A stretch of 64,000 bases of DNA from Diphasiastrum complanatum (Eukaryota; Streptophyta; Lycopodiopsida; Lycopodiales; Lycopodiaceae): positions 48,993,688-49,057,687 of the forward strand of contig CM055105.1 of NCBI GenBank assembly GCA_029204225.1, in the 5' to 3' direction. The notes beneath the pieces were generated by a model that saw nothing but the letters and a program-made list of their open reading frames with translations, was not told the DNA's origin and ran no database searches. The position numbers were made by a program, and so were the translations under genes. Positions 1 to 11,182 of this stretch are shown here, piece after piece. Every line of letters begins with the position of its first letter. Within the stretch, counting starts at the first letter, position 1.

Positions 1-1331
1 AATCTATTGTCGAGTTACCTGTCTGTCAAGACTGTCTAGTTGGTAAACAGACTAGGAAACCATTTAAGTCAAGCCATCAACATGTTGCTAGAGGATTGCT
101 AGATGTTGTACATTCAGATATTTGTGGCCCAATGAAAAATCCTTCGCTGAAGGACGCCAAGTATTTTATAACCTTTATTGACGAATTCTTCAGAAGGACT
201 ATGGTGTACTTCATAAAGAAGAAATCAAAAGCCTTCAACTGCTTCAGAATCTTCAAGGAGCGTGTAGAAAAGGAGACTGGAAGGACGATCAAGGCCCTAA
301 GGTCAGACAACAGCTCATGGAGGAGCAAGCACCAAACCCACCTATCACACCAAGGAGATCTTCAAGGGAAGAAGTGGAGCTATCAAGGCTCACATATCAA
401 CTCAAAGGGCAGCAAGTTGAGGGTATCTCATCCACTTCTTATGCTTTATCTAGTTTTGAAGAACCATATAATGCTGAAGATGCATTGAACTCCAAAGAAT
501 GGTATAAAGCTATGTTGGATGAGTACAATGCCTTGATTGAGAATGAAACTTGGTTGCTTGTTGATAGACCTCAAAGGAATGTAATAGGATGCAAGTGGGT
601 CTTCAAGCTTAAGTTGAATGCAAATGGGAGTGTTAACAAACATAAAGCAATATTAGTTGCAAAAGGTTATGATTAAGAGAGAGGAATAGACTATGCGGAA
701 ACTTTTGCACCCATGGCCAAGATGGTCACAATAAGGCTAATCATTCCACTTGCATCACATTTTGGATGGATCCTATGTCAAATGGATGTCTCTAATGCTT
801 TCTTGAATGGTTTTTTGGAAGAGGATATCTATATGGAGCAGCCACAAGGGTTCATCAAGCATGAAATGGAGAACAAAGTATGCCATTCAAAAGAAGCATC
901 TATGGCTTAAAGCAAGCCTGGAGATCTTGGAATTCAAGATTACATTGCTATCTTAATTCACTTTCTTTGCTCAAAGTGAATATGATCCCACTCTTTACAT
1001 TAAGTTTGATGATGTTGGTATTGTACTTTTACTCATTTATGTAGATGACATCATCATTAGTGGAAATAATGTTGATGGTATTGAAAAAATCAAGATAGAT
1101 CTATCCTTAGAGTTCAAGATGGTAGATCTAGGGTGTCTTCACTTCATCTTAGGCATAGAGGTACTTAGAGAATCTGATTTTATCTTTATAAGTCAAGTAA
1201 ACTATGCTCAAAGTCTTTTGAAGAAGTTTAAGATGGAAGTATGCAAAAGTGTTGACACACCAATGGAGCAAGATGTAAAAGTGCCAAATGAAGATGATGA
1301 AAGATCCGTCATGGACATCACTTTGTTTTAA
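1..1331 (+). pseudogene. Ty1/Copia pol fragment (integrase, RT, start of RNase H)
   Basis: This is a broken polyprotein that would copy and integrate a Copia retrotransposon. It enters the window inside the zinc-binding and integrase N-terminal part (QDCLVGKQTRKPF near the start, FITFIDEF near 160-190) and runs to LRSDN at about 300-310. Most of the integrase core is then missing, and reading resumes in another frame in the Pro/Ser-rich linker and RT (CKWVFKL near 590, DVSNAFLNG near 787-812). The catalytic box YVDD is intact near 1039-1050. There is a stop after AKGYD (about 675) and frameshifts near 910-960. The fragment ends abruptly after DITLF at 1331, where minus-strand Gypsy sequence begins. 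It is related to the Copia copy at 6162-9895. It is a pseudogene and no intact product is possible. Confidence 0.9.
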
Positions 1332-1970
1332 GATTTTACAAATTATCTTGTTGGTGGATTCGGCCTGGTCATTACATCTAGGATAGTACAGAGTACTTTT
1401 GCAGTGGACCACAAGGTAATGGCGGAGGAGATTATTGATCACTTCATTTAACAAGTGTGCCGCGATCACTAACAAGCTCTATTGGATAGCCAAAACGTGT
1501 ACTAATGTTTTCATACAGAAAACGTTGCATTAGCATCCTTTGTTGCATGAGCTTCTACCCACTTAGTTGCATAATCTGTTGCGATCAGGATATATCGTGC
1601 TTGGGCATTTTTTGCTGTTAAATTGATGGGCCCAACAAAGTCGATACCCCCACTTATGGAAGGCTTCGCCTTCTATAATGGGTGTCAACAGTGTGAAGTC
1701 GACTTTTGTATTTTTCTTGGCTCATTGGCAAACATCACATGTTTTTATGATAGCACATGTATCCTTAAACAGTGATGGCCACCAAAAGCCCGCTCGAAGT
1801 ATGATTTTAGCAGTCGCTTCAGCCGAGAAGTGATCGCCGCCAATGCCCTCATGTGCCTGAGATATGATAGAACGTATCTCAGATTCATAAATGCATCTGC
1901 GTATAATATCATCAGCTCCTCTTTTATATAATTGTCTTGCTATGAGTTGAAAGGGTGTTGTCTTTAGCAA
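1332..1970 (-). pseudogene. Ty3/Gypsy integrase fragment
   Basis: Read on the minus strand, 1970-1722 gives the zinc-binding H2C2 region (HEGIGGDHFSAEAT, then WWPSLFKDT and CDVCQ). 1720-1480 gives integrase core pieces (DYATKWVEA and VSDRGT). About 1470-1332 gives YYPRCNDQAESTNK, the stretch around the last catalytic acidic residue. Stops and frameshifts separate the pieces. The fragment is cut at 1331/1332, where it meets the plus-strand Copia fragment. It continues the Gypsy pol of 2070-3436 in the same orientation. The lack of a chromodomain and the sequence type suggest the Tat/Athila side of Gypsy, which is inference by eye. Confidence 0.85.
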
Positions 1971-2069
1971 AAAAATTTCTTTTTACTACCGTATTTAGGC
2001 CCTCTTTGAGTTGGCCTGTGGTTAGAGGAACTAAGTGATTTCCTTAGCCCACAAGGGTGTGGCATCGAT

Positions 2070-3436
2070 CTAAAAAAGGCATGCATCAGAGAGATCGTTG
2101 TTGACTAGTGAATCAGCCTTTTCAGCATTTGGAAGTCTAGAAAGGTGATTGGCCATGAAGTGTTGGGTTCCCTTCCTGACAACTACTCGAAAATTGAATT
2201 CCTCGAGTATTAATAGCCATCGAGCTATACGTGTCATTTTACAGGATTTATTAACAATATATAACAGGGCTTGATGGTCTGTGTAGAAGGCAAAGATTTG
2301 GCTTAGTAAATAATGTCTGAGTTGTTGTACAACGTAGACCGTGGCCAATGCTTCTCTCTCTGTTGTTGTATAGTTTACTTCATCATGCACCAATTGCCTG
2401 TTCAAAAAACGTATCGAAAAATACTTTCCATACTCGTTCGGTTGTGCTAGGAGACCCTCAATGGCATACTTACTTGCACTTGTATGTACGTGGAACTCCT
2501 TCATGTAGTCTGGGGAACGAAGTATGGGAGCTGTGGTGAGCATTGTTTTTAACTCCTCAAAAGCTTTGATGCGCTCCTTGGTCCATCTAGGGTCTACTAC
2601 AACTAAATAAACGAGTCGCACCTTGCCGACGTAATCGATTATGAAGATGCGGTAATAGTTAGTGTGGCCTAGGAACATGTAAACTTCTTTCATCGTGGTG
2701 GGGAGAGGCATCTCAACTATAACCTTGATTTTTGAAGGATTCGTAGAAATACCATCCTTCGAAATGATATGTCCAAGGACAACCCCATGGGTTACCCAGA
2801 TTTGACATTTCTCAGGGTTTAGTGAGATTCCAAACCTAGACAATGAATGAAGATCTTTTCTAGAGCTTTGAGGTGTTTGTCCGTGGAGGAATGTACACCA
2901 AGGTCATCAAGATAGGTCTCGACAATCCTATGTAGCAAGTCTTGGAAGGCCATTTGTATGACCCGCTGAAATGTTGAAGGGGCATTACATAAGCCAAAAG
3001 ACATGGCATTATAAGCATAAACGTCGTTTTCTTTGGCAAATGCAGTTTTGTGTCTATCGTCTAGAGCAATTTGGACCAAAAAATAGCCACTAATTCCATC
3101 CAAGAAGCTGAAAGCTTCAACTCCTGCCATTTTCTCAAGGATCTGTGTAGTTAAGGGTAAGGAAAAATGGTCTTTTTTCGTAACCGTGTTAAATTTCTTT
3201 AGATCGACGCAGATACGAAACTTGCCATTTTTCTTGGATACTACCACAATGGGTGATACCCAATCAGTATGTTGGACTTCATAGATGAAGCCAGCAGCTA
3301 GCAATTTCTTAATATCTTCATCGATCCTCTCGCAATAAACAAGGTTACTTCTATCAGGTGGGACCCCTTTCATTTCAATATAATTCCATGCAAATACATC
3401 CCTATATTTGCGGAGTAAAGTATCCGACGTGAACAA
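2070..3436 (-). pseudogene. Ty3/Gypsy reverse transcriptase and RNase H
   Basis: These are two overlapping frames of one pol. 3436-2819 carries the RT fingers and palm (KKNGKFRICVDLKKFN, FSFLDGISGYF, FGLCNAPSTFQR) and an intact catalytic YLDD (ETYLDDLG). 2843-2070 carries the RT end (VVLGHIISKDGI), the connection, and RNase H (FYTDHQALLYIVNKSCK, MANHLSRLPN). The frame changes at about 2820-2840, so the copy is broken by a frameshift even though the key residues remain. It is the same lineage as the minus-strand element at 60515-62900. A fragment lying between Copia pieces on both sides shows nested or recombined insertion. Confidence 0.9.
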
Positions 3437-4030
3437 TGCGATCTACATCCTCATCAAGATCTTTAAGATGTAGCTCTATGGTTTTGGCTGGTCCTTCAAA
3501 GGATTGGGAAACTTTTGTAGGTTCCCATTGTGGTTGGGGCAGCTGGATGACCACATCATCAAGTGTGAAGTCCTTAAACTTGCTTGGTAGATCAAAAGGT
3601 GGTTCCACAAAGTTCTCCAGAACTTTGGGAATCATTTGTGTAGATGCGCTACCAGATGTGGATGTTTGATCGGATGGTTTGTCCTTTGTCTGTTCACACA
3701 ATGGCTTGATAGGTTGCTTAAGCTTTTCACGCATCTGTTTTTGTCTCTTGGTTAATTTTGTGTCTATGAATGGATGTTTCTGGAACCGAGGTGTTTGAAT
3801 TTGTTGAGGAGGCAGTGTTGTTGTCTCTTGAATCAATTCTTCGTCTATTGTATCCCAAACTTCGTCAGGATACATGTCCCATTTGTAGACCTTGGGGTTT
3901 AGGCATGCAGGCCATTGTGTTGGGCACGTTTGATGTGAGTTGCACATGAGCCAAAGGCCCTGGCAACTTAATCTCTTTGGGGATTGTTTTAGGTGGAAAT
4001 CGTTTCGGAGGTGGTGCTTTTTGATACGTG
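3402..4030 (-). pseudogene. Ty3/Gypsy gag-pol linker upstream of RT
   Basis: This minus-strand reading is rich in Lys, Gln, Pro and Thr (KRQKQMREKLKQPIKPL, then PPFDLPSKFKDFTLDDVV) and ends next to the RT frame. The element at 63250-63723 has a similar block before its RT (TYFKDYTI matches KFKDFTLDDV in position and kind), so I read it as the protease-RT linker of the same family. I see no clear protease DTG. The upstream border at about 4030 is where Copia gag starts, so this is one side of a Gypsy/Copia fusion. Confidence 0.65.
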
Positions 4031-4290
4031 AGCAATCCGAGTGTCTTTCAGATTCAAGGATACAATGGCAAGTGCTTTGCCATTCCTTGCTTCCCATGCT
4101 GGGAGCAATTCAGGTTCTGTCGGTCTGGCTATTGAACTGTTTACGTATCCCCATAGCTCCTTCTTGATTAATATCATCCTCATCTTGAATTTCCACATGT
4201 GGAAATCATCTCCATTGAACTTGTTGATCAGACAGATCTCTGAGGTTGAACCTTTTATTAAAATTGAGAAACAGAGATTACACAGACAGA
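4031..4290 (-). pseudogene. Copia gag N-terminus, fused to Gypsy pol
   Basis: The minus-strand reading holds the start of a Copia gag: FNGDDFHMWKFKMRMIL, then LWGYV, then ALAIVSLNLKDTRIAHV. This is the usual gag pattern of a short FxGxxYxxWK motif, LW, and a conserved helix. It matches in layout the gag at 6162 (KLNGSSYHLCKFKMKTLL, ELWDVI). After IAHV the sequence passes into Gypsy material. A primer-site-like sequence and an LTR follow on the other side, so this is a Copia 5' end joined to a Gypsy pol body. Confidence 0.75.
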
Positions 4291-4365
4291 ATATGAACTA
4301 GCTCTGGAAAACCAAGAACATATTAGGTTCCTATATATCCTGGACTCTAGTAATCCAAAAACACC

Positions 4366-4379
4366 TTGTTTTGATACCA
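4366..4379 (-). promoter_or_regulatory. Primer binding site (tRNA-iMet-like) of the minus-strand Copia
   Basis: On the minus strand the LTR end CCAACA is followed after three bases by TGGTATCAAAAC, close to the iMet primer site TGGTATCAGAGC. It lies just upstream of the gag start at about 4290. Confidence 0.65.
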
Positions 4380-4382
4380 ATT

Positions 4383-4830
4383 TGTTGGCTTGGATGTTGA
4401 TGTCAACTGATAAAATAAATTCCTATTAAAGGATCTCGGATTACTTGGAGAATGGATATTAAAGAGTTGTTTCTGATGAGAGTATCAAAGTAGGTGTCTT
4501 AGACAACCCTTCAGATAAACTGCAAAAACTATTAGGCGTCTAAGACAACCATGCAATTCACTGATCCTGATATTCTGATATAAAGGAATGTAATTACAAT
4601 TAGGCATCAAGGATAGCCATACATTTCCTTGTCTGTGACATTGGGGAAGAAGAGTGAGAGTTACTTAACATTCAACAAGAATGTAAGAAAATAAAACAAT
4701 AGTGAATCTGTATGATAGTGTTGTAAAAACAACGATTAGACCACAAAACAATAGCATTGATAAGCGCATGATCCTACTAACAGAAACAAGACAATAGCTA
4801 TTGTTCTGAATATTTACTCTCTCTCTCTCT
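4383..4830 (-). mobile_element. Copia LTR (minus strand), far border uncertain
   Basis: The internal border is fixed by TGTTGG (on the plus strand) beside the primer site. Inside are short direct repeats (AGGTGTCTTAGACAACCCT at about 4491, AGGCGTCTAAGACAACCAT at about 4534). The outer end is not resolved; a short CT run at 4818-4833 lies near the likely end. No second LTR was found. Confidence 0.45.
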
Positions 4831-5095
4831 CTATGATCACTAACTCTGAGGAGTCAGCTACTAAAAGACCAATTTTGGTCGTAGATCTCCGTATATCTTA
4901 TGTATCATCTGACAAATCAACTTTTGAATCTCTATCTCTCTTCAATCGCTCATTTACTTATATAGCAACTGGAAGATCTTGCATTATTTTAGGTCCCCGA
5001 AATTTTGTATCATCTAAGGTACAAGAATTTTCCGTAAACACATAGTAAATGATAACCGATTTTCTCTTTTCATTTTACTGGCTTTAGTATTACTC

Positions 5096-5973
5096 TGTCA
5101 AAGTTGGCAAATTATAACACAACTAATGAAAGTATATAAATGGAAAATCCACAAATTTGGATTTCGGTAATTCTTTTACTGTATTCAACGAAATTCCATA
5201 TGTCGAATAAAGAATTACTTTCATTTATTACCATTACTTTATTTCACTAGTTCATCAAAATTTCAACTTTGACAAGTATCTTAATAAAAGCTTTGGTTTG
5301 CCCAATCCTAATGATCGAAATCATTGTGAACAAACCCATCGACACGCCGAAGAGAAAAAGACAAATACCTTTTAACTCGTATAAATAGTTGTTCATATTT
5401 CAATATCTTAATTATCAGATCAAGTTTTGAATAGTTAGCTCTCTCTCAAGTCTGCGAGCTTGAACACTCTTGAGCATTCTAGCTTAGTTCTTTAGAGTTG
5501 ATTAAAGATTGCTATTGCGCTTACTGCTTATTAGTAGTTGTGCTTAATTCAGACTTATATTTTAGTCGTTCAAAAATAGCTTAGAGTACGCGGCTTCGAT
5601 CTGCAAACTTGTTGTACTCATTTACTTCTGTTTTGTTTCATACTGAATCAATACTATCTTTTATTGCATTTAGGTTTGTCTCAAAATGTATGCGTTTCTA
5701 TGATTCTTTGTGATAGATTATTTGTCTGATAATTTAATGCTTAAATGTCTGGCTATGTAATCACTATAGTGCTGATGATTTCAAAGTTAGTTACTATAAG
5801 ATTGAACGTGATTTTTATCGCTATTGTTTTGTTAGAAATTGATAGGCGTAGTCATGCATGAAAAAAGAGGAAGATAGTTTATTCTGTTGCGCACGATAAG
5901 TTTTCTTTCTTGTCGTTCAAATTATTTTTATTCGATTCTTTTAGACCTATCTTTTATACACCTCTTTCCAACA
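5096..5973 (+). mobile_element. 5' LTR of plus-strand Copia, left border uncertain
   Basis: The right border is well placed: CCAACA at 5968-5973, followed directly by a primer site. A TATA-like box (GTATAAATAG) lies near 5379-5388, about where the U3/R border should be. The left border is a guess from a TGTC start. The sequence does not obviously match the LTR at 9914 that closes the same element, which suggests that the two ends come from different families. Confidence 0.5.
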
Positions 5974-5985
5974 TGGTATTAGAGC
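5974..5985 (+). promoter_or_regulatory. Primer binding site (tRNA-iMet type)
   Basis: TGGTATTAGAGC lies directly after the LTR end CA, one mismatch from the common iMet primer site, 177 bases before the gag ATG. Confidence 0.8.
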
Positions 5986-6161
5986 GTTGATTCTTCTTCA
6001 AGGCCTAATACTATATCAGAGCGCAAGCTCTTATACTTGATATCTTTCGCGATATCAAATTATTCTTCAGTTAGAATCAATTTGTTTGGGTATTAGAGAA
6101 TTGATTTCCAATTGTAGCACAATAGAGTATCTCTCTTAACGTCGTCAAACTAAAGTTCCAA

Positions 6162-7072
6162 ATGGATTCTCAAAGTAAAGCCAATCTTATCGCAGACAAG
6201 CTGAATGGATCCAGTTATCATTTATGTAAATTTAAGATGAAGACCTTGCTAATCGCCAATGAGTTGTGGGATGTTATTACAAGCATCGAAGTGAAACCTG
6301 AAGACGACAATGAAGACGACTCAAAATGAAAATCGAAGGATGGTAAAGCTTTCGCGCTTATTATCCTCAATATATCACATACTCAAATTGGCCATATAGC
6401 TGAAGCTAAAACTTTGAAAGAAGTTTGGGACATCTTGAGCTCACTATATGATGTGAAATACGTAACTATCAAGTTACATCTTTGAAGGAAATTTTGCACA
6501 CTCAAGATGTCGAATAATGATTCTCTTCAGAGTCATATTAACCAGTTTAAGAATATCTTGCAACAAATGGCCACTGTCGGATCAGTCATAGACGATCAAG
6601 ATGCAATTATGACATTGCTTTCAAGTCTGCCCTCTACATATGAGAACTGGGTGATGATCATCACAGCACACTCAGATTTAACTCTTACTAGAGTTATCAC
6701 TATGCTGCTGCAAGAAGATAATCGAAGAAGTCAAGACACTCCGTCTACATCTTTATCTCATGTTCTATATGTCAACAAGGGCTCGAAACAATAGAAGCAA
6801 AAAAGCTCCATGCAGTCAGCATCGAATCAGAAACCGATTCAAAGTCAAGGACAATCATCGAATCTACATTCGTCAAAAAAAAAGATGCTTTGTAGGTATT
6901 GCAAGTGCAATAACCATGAGATCCAAGATTGCCGAATTCTCAAAGCGAAGAATGCAGCCAAGCAACTTGATCAACAAGCAAATACAGTTACAACATCTCC
7001 TGAAGTTGAAATGGACGAAGGTGCTTTTATGGTCAAAGATAAAACGCGAATTCAGATGATTCTTGGTTTCTA
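6162..7072 (+). pseudogene. Copia gag
   Basis: This is the structural protein that packages Copia RNA. The ATG at 6162 gives MDSQSKANLIADKLNGSSY, then CKFKMKTLLIANELWDVI. A stop follows after EDDSK (about 6328), a frameshift comes near 6480, and then a helical stretch (SLPSTYENWVMIITAHS). A zinc knuckle CRYCKCNNHEIQDC (CCHC) sits near 6890-6935. The product is not intact. The start is chosen because it is the first ATG after the primer site and gives the family's usual beginning. Confidence 0.85.
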
Positions 7073-7887
7073 GATTCTGGAGCTACTCAATATATGACCA
7101 ATCATCGTGAGATTTTTCCTTCCTATCCGCTTTACAGCACAAAGAAGTATGTTCATCCTGGTGATGATAGCACTCACACTATCGAAGGTGAAGGTACTGT
7201 AAGATTAAGATTCCAACATGATCAATTCAAACTACTGTCAAAAGTCTTGTATGTTCCTAAGCTCTCTACAAATCTGTTATCAGTAAGTAGAATCACAGAT
7301 CTAGGTCATAAGGTGGAGTTTGAATCTGATCAATGCAAAATTATCGATAGTAGTAATAAGATCCTTGCATTCAAAAAGAGGCATGGATACTTATATAAAT
7401 TGGCACATTGTTTTTTTTATTCTAGTCAAGCCTAGAAAACCTCTGTTCTTCTCAATAAAGCATTATTATGCATCATCGCTTAGGACACTTAAATCATTCG
7501 TCTGTTTTGAACATGTCCAGACAGTTCCTAGTACTTGATCTCGACTATCCTTCTGGTAAAGTCGATCTCCATGTCTGTTATAGCTGCATCCTTGGAAAGC
7601 AGACTAGGATTCCTTTTAGATCGAGTGATAGGCATGCAACAAAAGGTTTATTAAATGTTGTTCATACAAATATATGTGGACCTATCCAAACTCCTTCATT
7701 TCTAGATGCAAAGTATTTCATTACCTTTATTGATGAATTCTCCAGAAGAACAACTGTTTACTTCATTAAACAGAAATCAGAAGCTTTCATCAAGTTCAAA
7801 CAATTCAAAAAGCATGCAGAAAATCAGACTGGTAGACAAATCAAAGCACTGAGGTCTGACAATGGGGTGTCGGAAATAGGTAGATAA
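7070..7887 (+). pseudogene. Copia protease, pre-integrase and integrase N-terminal part
   Basis: The aspartic protease motif LDSGAT lies near 7070-7090. It is followed by VLYVPKLSTNLLSVSR, the usual protease end in Copia. The zinc-binding HHRLGHLN near 7470-7495 and CYSCILGKQTR near 7575-7608 mark the pre-integrase and integrase N-terminus. The core begins at ITFIDEFSRRT and stops at KALRSDNG (about 7865). The core after SDNG is missing: the next readable part is the block FGCACFVHVP near 7950. Stop codons interrupt near 7435 and 7888. The copy at 1-330 breaks at the same SDN codons. Confidence 0.88.
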
Positions 7888-7929
7888 TGGAATGCAGAAA
7901 CTTCCTACTTCCAATGCATGACTATGCCT

Positions 7930-9895
7930 ATCAAAAATTGAGTTTTTGGATGTGCTTGTTTTGTTCATGTACCCTTGGAAACATGAAAAAAAGATGATCC
8001 AAATTCAATCAAAGGGATCATGGTTGGATACTCATCCAACAAGAAGGCATACATAATTTATGTTCTCTCTACCTCAATTACAATTGAGAGTAGAGATGTT
8101 ATTTTTCATGAGAGTAAAAAGTACATCTTTGAAGAGGCCGAGATCCGAAGATTCATAAAGAGATTGTCATATTATCTCTCTTGAAGATTATCATGAAGGG
8201 ATGGGGCCGAGAATTGAGGAGGAGTCACCTAGAGTCTTCTCACCAAGAAGATCACTAAAAGAAAGATCCGAGCCTAAGAGGCTCTCATATGGAGAAAAAG
8301 GAAAACAAGTGGAACTCAACTCCACTAATTATGCATATTTTGTTTCACATGAAGAGCCGAAGGATGTACAAGAAGCACTCAACTCAAGAGAAAAGTTTCT
8401 AGCCATGAAGGAGGAGTATGATGCATTGATTACCAACAAGACATGAGAGCTTGTGGATCTTCCATCCAACAAGCACACAATTGGTTGCAAATGGGTTTTT
8501 CGAGTCAAATATAATCAAGATGGCACAATCAACAAATTTAAGACAAGACTTTGCGCAAAGGGCTTTGCCCAAGTTTATGGACTTGATTATGAGGAGACTT
8601 TTGCTCCTGTTGCAAAGATGGTATCAATAAGAATCATCATATCTATTGCTTGTTTTTTCAAATGGCAAGTATTTCAACTAGATGTCTCAAATGCTTTTTT
8701 AAATGGATATCTAGAAGAAGAGATTTATATGGAACAACCTCCTAGGTTCATTCAAGACAAGACCAAAGTTTGCTTGCTCTTCAAAAGTCTCTATGGACTA
8801 AAGCAAGCACCAAGATCATGGTATTCTTGACTTAACACTTTCCTTATCTCACTAGGATTCAATCTTAGTAACTTTGATCCTTCCTTGTATATCAAGTTCT
8901 ATGCTAGTGATATTGTCAATCTTCTAGTTTATGTTGATGATATTATTCTAAGTGAAAGTTGTATCAATTTAGTTGAGGAGACTAAAATTGCACTTGGAGG
9001 AGAATTCAAGATGCAAGATCTTGGAAAAATTCATTATATCTTAGGATTAAAGATTGACTTCCATAATAAAAAAAACTTTTATTTGTCAATCTAAGTATGC
9101 TCTTTCAATGTTGTGAAAGTTTAATATGCTAGATTGTAAGAGTGTTGATACTCCTATGGAGCAAAATGTAAAAGACCCTAACAAAGGTGATGAAAGATCC
9201 TTCGTGGACATCACTCTTTTTAGGAGTCTTATAGGCTCCTTAATTTGGCTTACCATAACTAGGCTTGATGTAAGCTTTAGTGTTCATAAGTTGAGCCAAG
9301 CTATGCAAAATCCTACTATTCATCATTGGAAAATGGCCAAAAGGGTACTTAGGTACATATCTTCAACGTATGATTATGGTTTGTTATACAAAAGTGAAGA
9401 TCTTTCTATTGTTGGCTATTTTGACTCGGATTTTGCTAGTGATAAAGTAGATCGAAAATCTACAAGTGCATATGTCATATACCTTGGAGGAAATTTAATA
9501 CCTTGGCTTTCTAAAACGCAAGATACCATATCACTCTCATCTTGTGAAGCTGAATATAAGGCACTTACTACTACAACAAAAGAAGTGCTTTGGATCAAGA
9601 GGTTGCTTTTGGAACTAAAGACTATCAAGGAGGATGATCTACCATTGATCATGTGTGACAATATTTCAGCACAAGCCCTTGCCAACAATCCAATATTTCA
9701 TGCAAGGAGCAAACACATTGAAGTTGCACATCACTTCGTGAGAGAGAAGCTCATTGGAGGATAAATATATTTGGAGCACATCGACACATCATCATGTATT
9801 GCAGATTTGCTCACCAAACCTTTGAGCAAAAATTTCTTCATCAAGCATAGAGCCAATCTTGGATTAATTCCAAAATCCATGTTCAAGTCAACATA
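7930..9895 (+). pseudogene. Copia integrase tail, reverse transcriptase and RNase H
   Basis: The reading passes from GIMVGYSSNKKAYI (about 8020) through a Ser/Arg/Pro linker to RT (GCKWVFRVKYNQDG near 8480, [20 protein letters not shown] near 8680, [14 protein letters not shown] near 8787). The catalytic box YVDD is present near 8932-8943. RNase H follows at 9126-9764 (VDTPMEQ, GSLIWLT, KTQDTISLSSCEAEY, ARSKHIEV), ending with DLLTKPLS near 9806. Stops at about 8445, 8829 and 9094 and a frameshift near 9095 break it. The usual Copia order and the end just before a polypurine tract make the assignment safe. Confidence 0.9.
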
Positions 9896-9905
9896 GATAA
9901 TTTTT

Positions 9906-9913
9906 AGGAGGAG
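9906..9913 (+). promoter_or_regulatory. Polypurine tract of Copia
   Basis: AGGAGGAG lies directly before an LTR start TGTTGA, 10-20 bases after the end of the RNase H frame. Confidence 0.75.
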
Positions 9914-10445
9914 TGTTGAAAATGAAAAATCATCTATCTTGACTTTAGGCTTTGGTAAAGTTTTTTCTATGTGTATGTAATGTTTCATATTGCAAATGCC
10001 AAATTTGGCCTAGAGAAAACTCGAGCTACATGGCTTCATATTTCTTGTTGGTCAAATACAACATGCATATAGAATGTACACATAGAAATGCCAATTATGA
10101 GCTTAGAGAAACTCGTGGCATATCACATGCAAAGTTTGTAAGTGATGCAAAGTGACATGCAAGGCATACACAAAGTGAACTGGACACATGCATAGTAATT
10201 TGGACAATTCTAGTTTAGAAATTGCCACTTGGTAAAAGTAGGTAGATATGCATTCATGTAAGTGACAAATGTCACTAGTTTTTTAGTTATCACTTTCAGA
10301 TGTGAAAGAAAGTAGAAGAGAGGTGGTTCTACCTCGAGCTATTCCAATCTCCATAAATGTATGTGAGCTCTCTCATGATTTTTGATGAAGAACCAAGCTT
10401 TGAAGCTATTCCATTTCAATTTGGATCTATCACCTTGTATGCTTG

Positions 10446-10506
<61 letters not shown>

Positions 10507-10690
10507 GAAGAGGCTATGCTAATGCATTAAATTCTTTGTCCTTCTTCTCTTTTGATGATGAAAGCAATCATTCTTTTATTTCTAGCATGCTAGATTGTGT
10601 TTTGGTCATAAATTCTTGTACTAGATCTTGATATTCAATCTAGAATCATATTGTGCTAAACACAAAGCTTAATAGGATCATTCACACTCC
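9914..10690 (+). mobile_element. 3' LTR of Copia, right border uncertain
   Basis: The LTR starts with TGTTGAAAATG after the polypurine tract. It includes a long TC microsatellite. The right end is not resolved; a CA near 10685 is one candidate. If so, the LTR ends about 500 bases before the TMEM120 start codon and could influence its expression, which is inference. Confidence 0.5.
10448..10502 (+). repeat. (TC)n microsatellite
   Basis: An uninterrupted run of about 27 TC units. Open frames of Leu-Ser repeats across it are artefacts. Confidence 0.97.
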
Positions 10691-11182
10691 CCACACGTGT
10701 GAACTTGCTGGATTTTCATCAATTTTGACATTTCTTATTTTTTGGATTCTTTTAGAATAGACACAATACACATTCTACATTCTCTTGCCATTTCTGGTGT
10801 TTTCCCCTACCTGTTGGCTGAGATGAATTATGACAGGGAAGGTCTATCTCCTTGGACCCTTGCGTGCGAAAAAGGGCTCCAGCTCTTGGGTGGTATTGTC
10901 ATTCTTGAGTGGAATGCCCTGGAGGGCGACCTTATCTCTCATAATATTGCATTGCAACAGGAGGCCCAAAATGAATGTAACGCACAGGGCAGGGTGCGTC
11001 ATTGCCTTTTCAAGCAAGAAAGAACTAGTCATGGGTCGGGAAAAAAAAATATACGAAGCATATGGTAATACATGCATGAACGAGAACGAGAGAAAAGAGA
11101 GATAGAGAGAGAGAGAGAGATATGGCGTTTTGAGGTTTTGCATTGAGCATCCAGGGAGAGTGAATGATCTTCCTGCACAGCC
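10691..11182 (+). promoter_or_regulatory. Probable TMEM120 promoter and 5' leader
   Basis: A G-box CACGTG lies at 10694-10699 inside a larger inverted repeat (TTCACAC and GTGTGAA). A GA-rich run (about 11095-11121) lies 60-90 bases before the start codon, typical of plant leaders. A tiny upstream frame, ATG GCG TTT TGA, is at 11122-11133. I see no convincing TATA box at a fixed distance, so the transcription start is unknown. The open frames across 10742-11105 resemble nothing I know and I do not call them genes. Confidence 0.45.

Noticed and set aside
10443-10631. Open frame of Leu-Ser repeats over the TC run
   Set aside because: Direct translation of a dinucleotide repeat; no sign of a gene. 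The same holds for frames at 19604-19922.
10742-11105. Two overlapping plus-strand frames before TMEM120
   Set aside because: No family, overlapping frames, and they lie in the promoter/leader of a well-supported gene.
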